Assembly: GCF_022201045.2 (NCBI RefSeq)
Contig: NC_068562.1
Location: forward strand, 1,922,001-1,986,000
Source of the DNA: Citrus sinensis
Taxonomy: Eukaryota; Streptophyta; Magnoliopsida; Sapindales; Rutaceae
Reading direction: 5' to 3'
Length of the DNA stretch: 64,000 bases
Shown: positions 25,028-36,009 of the stretch, piece after piece
Layout: the number at the start of each line of letters is the position of its first letter
Position numbering within the stretch: position 1 is the stretch's first letter
Notes under the pieces: generated by a model
Databases searched by the model: none
Seen by the model: only the letters and a program-made list of their open reading frames with translations
What the model was told of the DNA's origin: nothing
Translations under genes and position numbers: made by a program

Positions 25028-26989
25028 ATGGTAAGTCTGACACGCACGTTCTCTACGGCGAGTTCTCTGGGTTATATTCCGAAACAGTTTACTCAACAGC
25101 TAAAACCTAGTGAAACTTTCGAGTTATTGTCTGAACTTCAACGACAAAAGAGACTTCTAGAGACACAATTGATATCCACACTCGATGGCTGCAACGACCT
25201 TCTTCAAATCAAACAAGTACACGCTCACATTCTCCGCAGAGGCCTTGACCAGTCCTGCTATGTCCTCACGAAGGTCATTCGCACGCTTACTAAAATTAAT
25301 GTCCCCATGGATTCCTTCCCTCGTCTAGTTTTTGAACAGGTGAAATACAAAAACCCGTTTCTTTGGACTGCTCTTATTCGTGGGTATATTTTACAAGGGC
25401 ACTTAAAAGACTCGATTTCATTGTATTGCTCTATGAGAAGAGAAGGTATTGGCCCTGTTTCTTTTACCTTGTCCGCACTGTTTAAAGCTTGTACCGAGGT
25501 TCTTGATGTGAGTTTGGGTCAGCAAATACATGCCCAGACGATTCTGCTTGGCGGTTTTACTTCTGATTTATATGTTGGCAATACAATGATTGGCATGTAT
25601 GTGAAATGCGGGTTTTTGGGATGTAGCCGGAAGGTGTTCGATGAAATGCCTGAGAGAGACGTGGTTTCCTGGACCGAGTTGATTGTGGCGTACGCGAATA
25701 ATGGGGATATGGAATCTGCTGGTGGGTTGTTTAATGAGTTGCCTTTGAAGGATAAGGTGGCCTGGACTGCTATGGTCACGGGTTATGTGCAGAATGCTAA
25801 GCCTCGAGAGGCAATAGAGTACTTTGAGAGAATGCAATATGCAGGAGTTGAAACAGACTATGTCACGTTGGTTGGTGTTATTTCAGCATGTGCTCAATTG
25901 GGTGTGATTAAGTACGCTAATTGGGTTTGTGAAATAGCCGAAGGATCGGGATTCGGACCTATCAATAATGTTGTTGTCGGATCAGCTCTTATTGACATGT
26001 ACTCCAAGTGCGGGAGCATAGATGATGCTTATAGAATTTTTGTGGGCATGAAGCAGAGGAATGTGTTTTCTTATAGTTCAATGATTCTTGGGTTTGCAAT
26101 GCATGGTCGTGCTCATGCTGCAATACAGTTGTTTGGTGACATGGTAAAGACAGAGACAAAACCTAATGGGGTTACATTTATAGGAGTGCTTACAGCTTGT
26201 AGCCATGTGGGGCTGGTAGAACAGGGCCGAAAGTTATTCGCAAGCATGGAGAAATGTTACGGTGTTTCTCCATCTACAGATCACTACGCTTGTATGGTTG
26301 ACCTTTTAGGTCGAGCTGGATGCTTGGAAGAAGCTCTGAAGATGGTTGAAAAAATGCCAGTAGAGCCCAACGGTGGGGTATGGGGAGCACTTCTTGGAGC
26401 ATGTCAGATCCATCGGAATCCAGAAATTGCACAGATTGCTGCAAACCATTTATTCGAGCTGGAGCCTGATAAAATAGGAAATTACATCATCCTCTCTAAC
26501 ATATATGCGTCAGCTGGAATGTGGGATGATGTTTCAAGGGTTAGGAGGCTGTTGAAAATGACAGGTCTGAAAAAGAATCCTGGATACAGCTGGTTGGAAG
26601 GAGACAGAGGAGTTATTCATGAATTCCGTGCTGGTGACTTAACCCATCCAAACTCCACTGAGATTCAGCAGGCACTGGGGGATCTTCTGGATAGATTACA
26701 GGCTGATGGATACCAGCCAAATCTCCGCTCTGTGCTTTATGATGTGAGCGATGAGGAGAAGAAGCGAATACTGATGACTCATAGTGAGAAGCTAGCTTTG
26801 GCATTTGGGTTGCTGACTACAAGCCCTGGTGCCACTGTAAGGATTATGAAGAACCTGAGAATATGTGAAGATTGTCACTTGTTTATGTGTGGTGCATCTC
26901 AAGTCATAGGGAGGGAGATTGTTGTGAGAGATAACATGAGATTCCATCACTTCCAAGATGGAAAATGTTCTTGCGGTAATTACTGGTGA
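25028..26989 (+). CDS. PPR protein, PLS class with E and DYW domains
   Basis: A single-exon frame of 653 codons starting with a Ser/Thr-rich organelle targeting sequence (MVSLTRTFSTASS). PLS-type pentatricopeptide repeats fill roughly residues 60-490, for example VVSWTELIVAYANNGDMESA and NVFSYSSMILGFAMHGRAHA. The E region and PG box (IHEFRAGDLTHPNS) follow, then a DYW domain with the zinc-binding deaminase signature HSEK..CEDCH and the final zinc ligands in FHHFQDGKCSCGNYW. DYW proteins recognise organelle RNA one repeat per base and deaminate C to U. The last three residues are NYW instead of DYW; the HxE and CxxC residues are intact. It resembles the At5g44230 type from memory. The target site cannot be read from the gene by eye. 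Confidence 0.93.
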   Translation: MVSLTRTFSTASSLGYIPKQFTQQLKPSETFELLSELQRQKRLLETQLISTLDGCNDLLQIKQVHAHILRRGLDQSCYVLTKVIRTLTKINVPMDSFPRLVFEQVKYKNPFLWTALIRGYILQGHLKDSISLYCSMRREGIGPVSFTLSALFKACTEVLDVSLGQQIHAQTILLGGFTSDLYVGNTMIGMYVKCGFLGCSRKVFDEMPERDVVSWTELIVAYANNGDMESAGGLFNELPLKDKVAWTAMVTGYVQNAKPREAIEYFERMQYAGVETDYVTLVGVISACAQLGVIKYANWVCEIAEGSGFGPINNVVVGSALIDMYSKCGSIDDAYRIFVGMKQRNVFSYSSMILGFAMHGRAHAAIQLFGDMVKTETKPNGVTFIGVLTACSHVGLVEQGRKLFASMEKCYGVSPSTDHYACMVDLLGRAGCLEEALKMVEKMPVEPNGGVWGALLGACQIHRNPEIAQIAANHLFELEPDKIGNYIILSNIYASAGMWDDVSRVRRLLKMTGLKKNPGYSWLEGDRGVIHEFRAGDLTHPNSTEIQQALGDLLDRLQADGYQPNLRSVLYDVSDEEKKRILMTHSEKLALAFGLLTTSPGATVRIMKNLRICEDCHLFMCGASQVIGREIVVRDNMRFHHFQDGKCSCGNYW

Positions 26990-27890
26990 TTAGACATTTG
27001 ATTTGACTGTCCATGGAAGTCTGATCCCTGCACCATTTTAGTCCTTGCCCATCAAGAAAAGTTGGATATAATGTAGTTGTTTGCCAAAATACTCCAATGT
27101 CAATATCATGCCATGTCCCACCTTGGAGTTACTGTGAAATGGTCTCAATTTCTGTGAACTGCCATTTGCTCGAGCTAATTTTGATCCGTGAAGAACTTAA
27201 GAAAATGAGTCCTGCACACTCCCCACAAAGCAAGACTGCCCTCTCAAGGAGATTTGGCCTTAAATGAGCGTGTTGCTAAAGGATGTGGTTCTTAATGCCA
27301 GTGCTGAGATCCTGCCGTGCTTTTTTAACAGATGTGATTTATTTGTAACTCGTCAAGCACATAAATTTATCACCGTCTACCCTTGAGAGGATACCGACTT
27401 CGGCACTGGGAAGACTGAAGTAATTCCTAAATATCGGTTTTAGCACTCAATTTGTTACCACAAAGCAGTGGGAGATGAACATTTGCAGAAGCCAGAAACA
27501 GAAGCGTACTGTTAGCCAAAGTGGAAGCATGAAATCATTCTAATGTTAAATTTTTCATGTCTGATGTCTTTCGTATCTATTTTAGATTTTCATGTCTAAT
27601 GCCTTTTGGGTTCAGAGTAGTGCTACGTATGTCGCTTGATGTAGTTTCATGCCACTCAATTCATTCGAGTCATTTGGCCAATAACAAAAGTTGATCCGAG
27701 TGAAAATAGATAGAACGCAGAAGTCCGCTCAATTTGAGACAGAAAATGGACATTCGCATGCATCATCTGCGCATCACGCACAGATTTGAGTATTGTCCGA
27801 GATGAAATATAATTTCTCTACGCTTTTGCAAATGTTAGAAATTTGAAGTACTCTTCATCTTGGTTGTGACAATTTCTGCTCTATTATCAT
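26990..27890. other. PPR 3' flank and intergenic DNA
   Basis: This region holds the 3' UTR of the PPR gene followed by non-coding sequence of mixed composition. No open frame or repeat is clear before the S29 relic at 27891. Confidence 0.5.
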
Positions 27891-27971
27891 GTTTGTGGCA
27901 ACCCTCATGAGATAATCAGGAAGTATGGACTCGTGCCACATAGCAATGCCAAGGAAATTGCTTTCATTAGT
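27891..27971 (+). pseudogene. Relic of cytosolic ribosomal protein S29 (uS14)
   Basis: Translation gives VCGNPHEIIRKYGLVPHSNA followed by KEIAFIS. The cytosolic S29 protein has VCGNPHGLIRKYGL, then a CxxC-containing segment, then SNAKEIGFIKYR. The zinc-ligand segment between GL and SNAKEI is deleted here and the end does not terminate properly. Only the C-terminal half is recognisable, without introns, so this is probably an old processed copy. The assignment rests on my memory of the highly conserved S29 sequence. Confidence 0.75.
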
Positions 27972-28640
27972 ACCGCTTATGATTAAAATGTTGTCAACGT
28001 CGGAAAGGGTACCGGTATCATACTAATGGCTTTTGTTTCATCCGTGATGCCAAAGGCAAATTTCTATTTCTCAACGTCGGATTGTTAAAAGATGTTTTGT
28101 CTTAAATTGGTTGAATGTTTAACCAAATTTCTATTACTGAGGTTTAACCAATTTCTCACATTTTGATGCTGAGTTCTTTACTTCTTTTTGTTTTTTCACC
28201 ATATTATCAAAATCCCCAATAACAGATACTCGTTATGAGAGATGTCCTCCGCTGTTTCTCCTCCAGTACGTCATTTAAATTGAAACGAAAGAGCATACCG
28301 ACAAGCCGTCCGTTGGCATGTCTTATAAGCTGTAAGAATCAGGATACTATCTAGTTTCAGAAATGAAAGTTTGTAATACGAATAAGCAGGCTTAAGGTGC
28401 GGTGTAGTGTGGAAAATCGATAAAAAAACGTTTAGCAAAAGAACTCTTATTAATTAGTTCAATATATATATATGACAAAATACAATAGAAAGCTGTATTA
28501 ATACACAAAACTAAAGGAACAGCCCACCCACTAGTACAAATAGCTTGACAGCTTGTTGTATGTGTTACATAATACTATCCCAAGATGCATAACTAGTAAA
28601 AAGAGATGGACATATATAAAACTACGAGAGAGTCCCTATG
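27972..28640. other. Intergenic region
   Basis: AT-leaning sequence without open frames. The right end lies a short distance beyond the dehydrin 3' UTR. I see no repeat other than the inverted pair that begins at 28641. Confidence 0.5.
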
Positions 28641-28742
28641 TTACAATTAATGTAACATACACACTCAACAACAACCACACAAATAATAGGCCCACATCAT
28701 TTGTATGGTTGTTGTTGAGTGTGTATGTTACATTAATTGTAA
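28641..28742. repeat. Perfect 37 bp inverted repeat with 28 nt loop
   Basis: Arms 28641-28677 and 28706-28742 are exact reverse complements (beginning TTACAATTAATGTAACATAC), separated by 28 nt. As RNA from either strand this would fold into a long perfect hairpin. It lies 135 bp beyond the dehydrin stop codon on the 3' side, so the dehydrin transcript could include it if its 3' UTR is long enough. No target-site duplication is visible. It may be a young foldback element or a hairpin locus. Confidence 0.9.
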
Positions 28743-28877
28743 TGTAGCATTTGCCAAACTACGAATATTATGGACATATTACAAAAGCACTCGTGTAAAA
28801 TATAGCAAATAATAAAAAGCACTAGTATATATAGTATTGTATGTGTCGTCGACGAAAGACAAGTACAGGCAGGTAGT

Positions 28878-29523
28878 CTAGTGACGGTGTCCAGGAAGAT
28901 TGTCTTTGATCTTCTCCATCATTCCTTTCTTCTCGTGGTGGCGCATCTGCCCCTCCCCGGTAACACTATAACCACTAGGAGTGGTGGTTGCAGCAGCGGA
29001 TGATGATCTTTCGTCTTTGTGTCCCAGCGGCAGCTTCTCCTTTATCTTCCCCTTCACTCCCTTCTTCTTCCTCCTCCCACCTTGCCCATCATCCTCAGAC
29101 TTGCATGCACATCATTATCATATGTTCATGGAAACAGTAAATAACATAAGTACGTCCTCATGATGAATTAATGATTTTGCTTTATCATAATAAAGAGAGT
29201 AGTGTTAAGTATATCTAGAGATCAGGTTCACGTAGATGGGTATTTAATTAATTAGTGAAACAACTTACAGAGCTGGAGCTTGACGAGCTTCCAGAACGAT
29301 GAAGGCCATGACCATGATGCCCTCCACCTATGCCGGTGCCGGCCGCTGGTGCGGCACCGTAACCCGTGGAATCGAACCCTCCGCCTCCAGTGTGATGAAC
29401 TGGGTTCCCATACTCATCAGTACTTTTAACCACCGGGTTCCCGTACGCGTCTACTTGGCGATTTGGGTCCTCATACCCGCTTGTTTTCTGAACTGCACCG
29501 TATTGGTTCTGAAAATGTGCCAT
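28878..29523 (-). CDS. Dehydrin, Y2SK2 type
   Basis: Two exons, 29523-29269 and 29099-28878, give 158 residues. Two Y segments (VDAYGNP at 24-30, TDEYGNP at 35-41), a serine tract (about 75-89) with acidic EDD after it, and two Lys-rich K segments ([33 protein letters not shown], near the C-terminus) define the class. The single intron interrupts the S segment, as is usual in this family. Glycine- and histidine-rich linkers and the lack of Cys and Trp fit a disordered LEA-II protein that protects membranes and proteins during drying or cold. Y-type dehydrins are commonly ABA- and drought-induced; the upstream G-box agrees. The start is the first ATG in frame. Confidence 0.93.
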
Positions 29524-29707
29524 TTTGAAGCTAACCAAAATGAATAACTGAGTTAGCTATGTACATATAATAAAATAATTGCTATAGCTATAAAAATATA
29601 ATTTCCAGAACTTGCAAGTGTGTCGTTTTGTGACTGAAATTTTCAATTACAATTAAAGAAGGTTACTCTCAACGGTGATGTTTTAAAGAAGGCGAGGTTG
29701 GTTCGCG

Positions 29708-29714
29708 TTATATA
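29708..29714 (-). promoter_or_regulatory. TATA box of the dehydrin gene
   Basis: The minus strand reads TATATAA about 185 nt upstream of the ATG, giving a leader of about 150 nt if transcription starts 30 nt downstream. Confidence 0.55.
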
Positions 29715-29970
29715 GACTATCAAAGATCAACGTGCATGTCACCTTGGTCGCTCTACACGAGCCACGTTTCAGTTCCGGCCATTGCCACATTATTGTTGAA
29801 GGTTTGCGTTGTGATGTCCGGAAGCTGACAAGTGTCTGCCGATGGTAATGTTTACATAGATTCAATGCTGACACTTCACCGCACCGCCTGCCATACATGC
29901 GTTCCTTCCCTTAGTTGGAATTCGGATTGCGTTTTGCATGCTTTATCTGAGAATTTCTGAACGAGTTGAC

Positions 29971-29976
29971 CACGTG
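29971..29976. promoter_or_regulatory. G-box / ABRE core upstream of the dehydrin
   Basis: CACGTG followed by TG, about 450 bp upstream of the dehydrin ATG and 260 bp upstream of the TATA element. ACGTG-core boxes bind ABF/AREB bZIP factors in ABA-responsive promoters. A second ACGT core (CCACGTTT) lies near 29761. The site is assigned by motif and context only. Confidence 0.5.
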
Positions 29977-32047
29977 TGTTTAAACTTTAAAGAAAGGCAT
30001 GCTGGGTTATTATTGATCCGATAATATGAGGAAATTACCTCAATTTTAATAATAGGAAAAAAATAAATACAAAATTTTCATCTGATTAAATGAAAAGAGA
30101 TAAAGAGACAAAAAGAAAAAAATTACAATGTTTGATTCACGGTGCAACAAATTTTGATTACTAATTGGTTTATAGATAGGTACGAAACGCTGGAGTTTAC
30201 CATTTCCACCTGACATGGTTCTCGGAAATACGAGTCAATGTTATTATTATTATTTTTAAAAATAGCAAAATCAACAGAAACGGCAACTTCAACAAAACAA
30301 ACAAGCATTGATTATCGCTAGATTGAGATGGATATAAAATATAAAGAATAGAATTGCATAATATACAAACGTTGAATATAAATTCATGAATAGTAGTTGT
30401 TGGTACTGTTCACATTATTATTTGTTAGTACTGTTTATATGATACTATTTACAGAACTGTTCATATTAGCAACAGCCATAAATTCGTTGAAGTATGCGAA
30501 ACAACGTCTTAAAGATCAATTCTCACTCCTCCAAAGAAGATTTTTCATTGAAAAAATGACATAAACAAAGGTTTTCACTATAAATAATTCTTGTGATTTG
30601 TCGTCATTTCTAGATATTGTGAGTTAAGAGGAAAAGATGTTGGATTGATGTGACCCAACTTTAATTTCGTGCTGTTAAATGGGTGTCAACTACAAAATGT
30701 GATTTCCTAAAGGCCCATGTCATAGCTGCAATTTGAATACCAACCATTAAAACTCCGTTTGGTATTGTAGATAAACATCTTAAACTTTGATTGTAAGTAT
30801 TTAATAAACACTTATAAAAATGTAAGCGAAAATTATTTTTTTAACAATTATTTTAATATATTTTAACAATTTTATTAAAATTATTATTTAAAAATTATAC
30901 TTATTATACATGATTAATTTTATATCACCACTATCATTTTTACTTTTCTAATAACTGTAAGTTGGTTAATTACGATTGTATCTTACATGCAGATTTTACC
31001 TTATTTGAAGTATATTTACTTACCTTCTCTTCCCTTTTACTTACCTTCTTCTTTAGATGCATTGAGATGCCTCTCATTAATTTGGATAACCGAGATTTAC
31101 TTATTTGTTTCTAAATTTAACCACCACCAAAAAGACAAAACATTCAAAAGGATAAGCAAAACAAAAGATGTGTTTTAAGGCTAATTCAGTAATATTATAA
31201 CTTTTAAAATAATTACTATTATTTATGTTGTAAATATAATCACCTGTGAAAAAATTAATTAAACATTTGGTATAATTTATTTTTAAAAGTGTTGTAAGTT
31301 TTGAAATTGTATGTTTAGTGAATTTACTGTTAAAATGTTGTAAATACAAGTAACTTAATTAAACATTATGCTGAATAAAATTTATTTACATATTTGTAAA
31401 CATGTATATAAAATATTCTTTTATTATGTATATATAAAATTATCTCAATATAATTAGTAATAATCATAGTTTCTCTAAAGTTAATGATTTTATTTCTTAA
31501 TTAATAAAGATTATTTTTACTATAAAAAAATTAATAAGGATAATTTTAGATTTCTATATATATATAAAATTATATTAAGTATAAAATCGATTCTCAAAAT
31601 TAAATATTGAAAAGATACATACTTTTCGAAATCTGCTCCATAATGAGATAGAATGATGTTATTTTGTCAAAAGTAATTTCTAAAAAAATTTACTAAATAC
31701 TAAAATTAACTTTTAATTTTTCAAAATTACTTTTCAGCCTCCAGGCACTCATCCTCAAATAAAAGTAAAGACAATTGAAGTTTGATTTCAAGGATAAATC
31801 TTTCCTCTTGAGTGAGCAGTTCAAACAATGGCACACTATCAGAGGCGCACTATAGAGGGTAGTGTAACAAAAGAGATCCCAAACTCATAAAAAGGCCATT
31901 TTCCCCAGTAAAATAGAAAAACAATGTTCATTCTTCAAGTAGCATGAATATTCTTGCTTTGCATGATAAGCATAATATCCCTTCCATTTATAAAATTGGG
32001 ATTCCAAGAATATCAAAGCTAAGCCAAAGGATCATATATTTTTTTTT
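29977..32047. other. Long AT-rich intergenic region
   Basis: Very AT-rich from about 30740 to 31760, beginning with ACTCCGTTTGGTATTG, a phrase common at the ends of small plant transposons. I could not find matching ends or a target duplication. No gene is visible. The right end contains the 3' flank of the UBE3D-like gene. Confidence 0.45.
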
Positions 32048-34562
32048 TTACCTCTGCAAACATGACAAATGAAAATCCTCAATTGAAGTATACGAAGGAG
32101 GAAGTGTATCCTTTGCTGACACCAGCAACTTGATCAACTCTTCTATTGGACGTTTCAACATGAAAACATCATCAGCTAGATTCTTTGTTTGCCAATCATC
32201 TAATATCCTGCAGAAAATCTCAAGTCTCTTAGACTAATTAATAGAACAGATTCTGGTATCACTCAACTGGCACATACAACACTTATTAAATAATGTTAGT
32301 AGAAAAAAAAAAAAATTCTTTCCAAAGATTTTTCTACAATAAAGGAGTTGAGTGGCAATCTTGAGCCTAAAATGAAAAGTGCAAACAGCTGGTTTATGAA
32401 AAAAGAGTGATGATACAGTCATAAATTTTTGTACAAATTTATTTTGTACAAATTAATTTGGTATTAACTCATTGGTTGAATAAAAATACAAAATAATAAA
32501 ATCAAATCATATGGATCAAGAGATATATAATTCAACCAATTTAATCATGCCACCAGTTTGTACCAAAAAAAAAAAAATTGTACCAAAATTTGTAACTATA
32601 TTATTACTCATAAAGAAGACTAACCTTGATTGAGATTCTGAATTACTCCCACAATCAGAAAACAGAACCTTAATAATAGGCTGTAGATCCAACTTTAGAA
32701 TTGGCCCCGTAGTGCTGTCCATGCCCGAACAATAACCAGTACAGCACCAAGCATTTGGATTCAAGAGAACAATTTGTAGCATGGGAGATTTGGTTTTCAA
32801 ATCCCTTACCAGAGTCCGAAATGATAATTCGTCTTTTGCACTTTCCAGAAGCTGATTCGTGAACATTCTCTCCAAAGTATATTTCCTGCCGATGATGAGA
32901 AAAGTTAGTTTACCATCCAGCAACAAAAATAAAAGTCAAGCTCTATTAAGAGGTCCTTGTCCAAAAATAGCACCGTATATGTTGGTTAGAAAATTTTACA
33001 TAACGTTTGCTTACCGGAATTTGTCATCTGATCCACTGATAGGTAAACAAGTGGAAATGTAACACTTAAAGAGTCGAACCCCACCATCTATAGGGGCATC
33101 ACTGGTACTAGAAGGGTATGCTCCAAGAAAAGTTAAACAGCAGGGACACAGAAATTCAATCCACTCAATATCCTTTGAGAGATTATAGGATCTAGCCATG
33201 AAAATGTTTCCGAGAAAGCCATTACGAAAAGATCTCTGATCTGCCGTGTTTCTCTCAGTTTTTTGGTACAGAGAAGAAGATTCAGACAGAGTAGGTTTAC
33301 AACCTTCACCAACATGATCTTGAATTTCCTGAGTTGCATGAACACAACATCCAGGGGCAGAAGCCACATTTTCAGATGAACCAGATACCGGTAATGTGCA
33401 AAACAAGCTGTCTCCGCTAGTTTCTTTCTCATTAACATCAAATTGCTGGGTTACAATAAAGTTTTCATCCTTAGGACCCATAAAACTTAATTTTCCACTA
33501 AAATCATGCACTAGCTCATTCTGGTCATCACAGCCAGCAGTTTTTCTGTAAATAATTCCAGGATCTAGTGCAGATCCACATGTAACATCTTCAACAGTTG
33601 AGGCCAGTCCAGCCTGGCACTTTCCGCCACCAACCCGCTCAGGAAAATTGCATCCCACAAGATCATCCTTGAAAAGGGTAACAGTTGTACAATTTAACAG
33701 GCACATACTCGTTACACATGTGTAGCAATTTGCATACCTAGTTACCAACTTCTCACTTATGCCTCCAAATGAACAACAACAAGCTCCAAACCAGTTGTCA
33801 GCAGCCTCTTGCCAGTTAACAGATGGCATCTCCACAAAATTTCTACATTTATGCATTAAAGAAATTAAAAAAAAAGGAGAGAAACAAACCATCAGATTGA
33901 TGTCCAATGCATAGCAAAGCTCATAAAATGGCTATACAAAAAAATTCTTACCTAATAGGTGTTTTAGTCAACTTAGTCGAGCAATTTCTGCAATAAAAAT
34001 GTACACCTTCCTTCTTCAATGATAACTTCTTTATATCTAATTCATGTTGAATGTGCATAACACACATGTTAGAGCACAATGGCTGCCATGTGCTTATAGT
34101 TTATGATCTCGGAGCACAAATGACAAAACAAAAAAGAAATAAGTACAATAAATGCGAGTCACCAGAATCCATCAGCAGTGGTGTTGACAAGTGAGAGTCG
34201 GCAATTTGAGTCAATCGAAGCACGGAATCAGAGCTTGCGACAATCGGATGATCAACGGGAAGAAGCAAGACGAGCTTAACTTCAATGTGGTCAGCCAAAG
34301 CTCGGTAACTAACCGGGGACTCGGAGTCGATCAAAACTTTCGGAATGGGAACTAGCAGCGAGATTTGACTTTGCAAGTCTTGTTGCTGAACCCAGGTAAT
34401 GGAAACGTGATGTTTGGGTAGATTGAGATTGACTTCGAGATTTTGACATTGGTTTGAGGTGTTTGTGTGAGTATGCGAATCGAAGACAAATAATTTGAGA
34501 GTTGGAGAGTGAGACTGAGCTTCCCACGTGAACCGCCATTTTCTAGGGTTTTTGATTGCCAT
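32048..34562 (-). CDS. UBE3D-like E2-binding protein (HECT_2 family)
   Basis: Five exons: 34562-34163, 34036-33952, 33842-33015, 32885-32625 and 32207-32048. All introns are GT..AG and phases agree; the CDS is 1734 nt (577 residues). Cys-rich motifs of the family appear in order: FYCRNCSTKL, NWFGACCCSFGG, LCPCCLTFLGA, then a C-terminal block with DLKTKSPMLQIVLLNPNAWC, VLFSDCG and the ending DFHLSCLQR. Members bind E2 ubiquitin-conjugating enzymes; in animals UBE3D binds UBE2C and has been reported to act like an E3. The plant role is not established to my knowledge. The third exon is unusually long and carries a low-complexity linker between the Cys clusters. Confidence 0.87.
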
Positions 34563-35414
34563 GGCTTTTGTTTATATTTCTGCAAATTTGCTTCTTACCC
34601 GCGTCAATCAAAATGGGTGGTAGTCAAAGAATTGGGCTAAATAGTGGTTGTCAGGCCCAATATATCGGTCTAGTTTTCTTGGGCCTTAAAATATGTTTCT
34701 CAGCCCATTGATAATTGGACGGTGAAATTGTCATCCTCAATGCCCAAGTCTATGACCGTCATATCGCACGATGATGATCTCCCAGTATTTTTCAGATTAC
34801 GGGATTATTATCGATTTGGTTAACAAGGGAAATTAATCATTTTCTGCCTTACCCTTTTGATAGGATCGTAACAGGAGCATCACACCAGCAAGCACCCACC
34901 GGTCCAAATCATACTCCAAGCTTTGGTCAACCATCCAAATCCAAGAAGCAACGACAACACACTTGACCAAGTAACCAAAAATTCTATTTTCTTTTGTCCA
35001 CGTGCAGGATAATAGACGTGATGATCATTTGTTTAGTCACAAAATCCAGTAGGATCCAATATGATCAAATAATTTTTATGCACCTACTAAACTGATCAAA
35101 TATTGGGATATATAGAAGTTTACGCAAGCTAAAATGTAAAACAAATAAACAAGAGAAAATTCAGTTTTGATAATCTATACATATATCTCGGTTCTAATTA
35201 CTAAGTAAAAATCACTAAGATACAAACCTTTTGAACCTCATAAGTAACAATAATAGATGGCTCATAGATGAAGACATATTACATATGCTACCACGAAATC
35301 TCACATAATACTATTTTGTCTTAATCGATCAAAAACTAAACACAATCACTTTACGCCCACTGGATAGCAATAATGGATCTGGATTAGATTAGTTAACAAG
35401 ATCAGTACCTGAAA
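34563..35414. other. Intergenic region
   Basis: The left part is the promoter of the UBE3D-like gene; the right part is the 3' flank of the bZIP gene. No repeat or further gene is visible. Confidence 0.5.
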
Positions 35415-35900
35415 CTACAGCATAAACAAGCCATTATTAAATGGAGGCACGGTGATGGTGGGCTGACTCAAATAGGGGTAATTGAAAGTGTCACTGTTCC
35501 CCAGGTAATCATCAACAATGAGCTCGTTAGAGGTGCAATTAGCCAAAAATTGAAGAGTAGCTGGCTGATCAAAATAAACTGCGTTGGTTGAAGCAATGAG
35601 TCCATTTAGAGAATGGAGCCTGTGTTGGAGCTGAGCAAGCTGAGACCTGAGAACAGCGTTTTCATTCATAAGGTTCGAGTAAGCTTGAGTGACAAGGCTG
35701 ATCATAGCACGAATCTGGCCATTTTCCTTCTGGTAACGGCTAATATCAGCAATTAAACGATGGAAATATTCCTGCTTTCGCATCCTGGAACGGCGTGCAG
35801 CTTCACGATTGGCCTTCATTCTCCTCTCACGATAATCATCAGAGGTTGAGTTTTGAAGCATGTCTGACCTAATAGAGTAGTTTCCACTAGAAGAAGCCAT
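35415..35900 (-). CDS. bZIP transcription factor, divergent S1 group
   Basis: An intronless frame of 161 codons, which is the usual structure and size for S1 bZIPs (AtbZIP1/2/11/44/53). The basic region at about 22-43 contains KANREAARRSRMRKQEYFHR; the invariant Asn31 and Arg39 (N-x7-R) needed for ACGT binding are present. Compared with the usual S1 core (NRESARRSR), Ala replaces Ser at 34, and the stretch before Asn is RERRMKA rather than KRKRMIS. A zipper of about six heptads follows (46-98), with LRSQLAQLQHRLHSLNGLI typical of the group. S1 factors are translationally repressed by sucrose through a leader uORF and form heterodimers with group C bZIPs in starvation responses. The leader uORF is present (36010-36165). 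The sequence looks diverged from its family but intact. Confidence 0.9.
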   Translation of the reverse strand: MASSSGNYSIRSDMLQNSTSDDYRERRMKANREAARRSRMRKQEYFHRLIADISRYQKENGQIRAMISLVTQAYSNLMNENAVLRSQLAQLQHRLHSLNGLIASTNAVYFDQPATLQFLANCTSNELIVDDYLGNSDTFNYPYLSQPTITVPPFNNGLFML

Positions 35901-36009
35901 CAGATGACTGTGAGAGTATGTGGACTTTGTTTGATCCGATCCAATAGTATAGTAAAAGCACGTATATATATAGAACCCTGCTGAACCTGGTGCTATTAAT
36001 AATGCTTAA

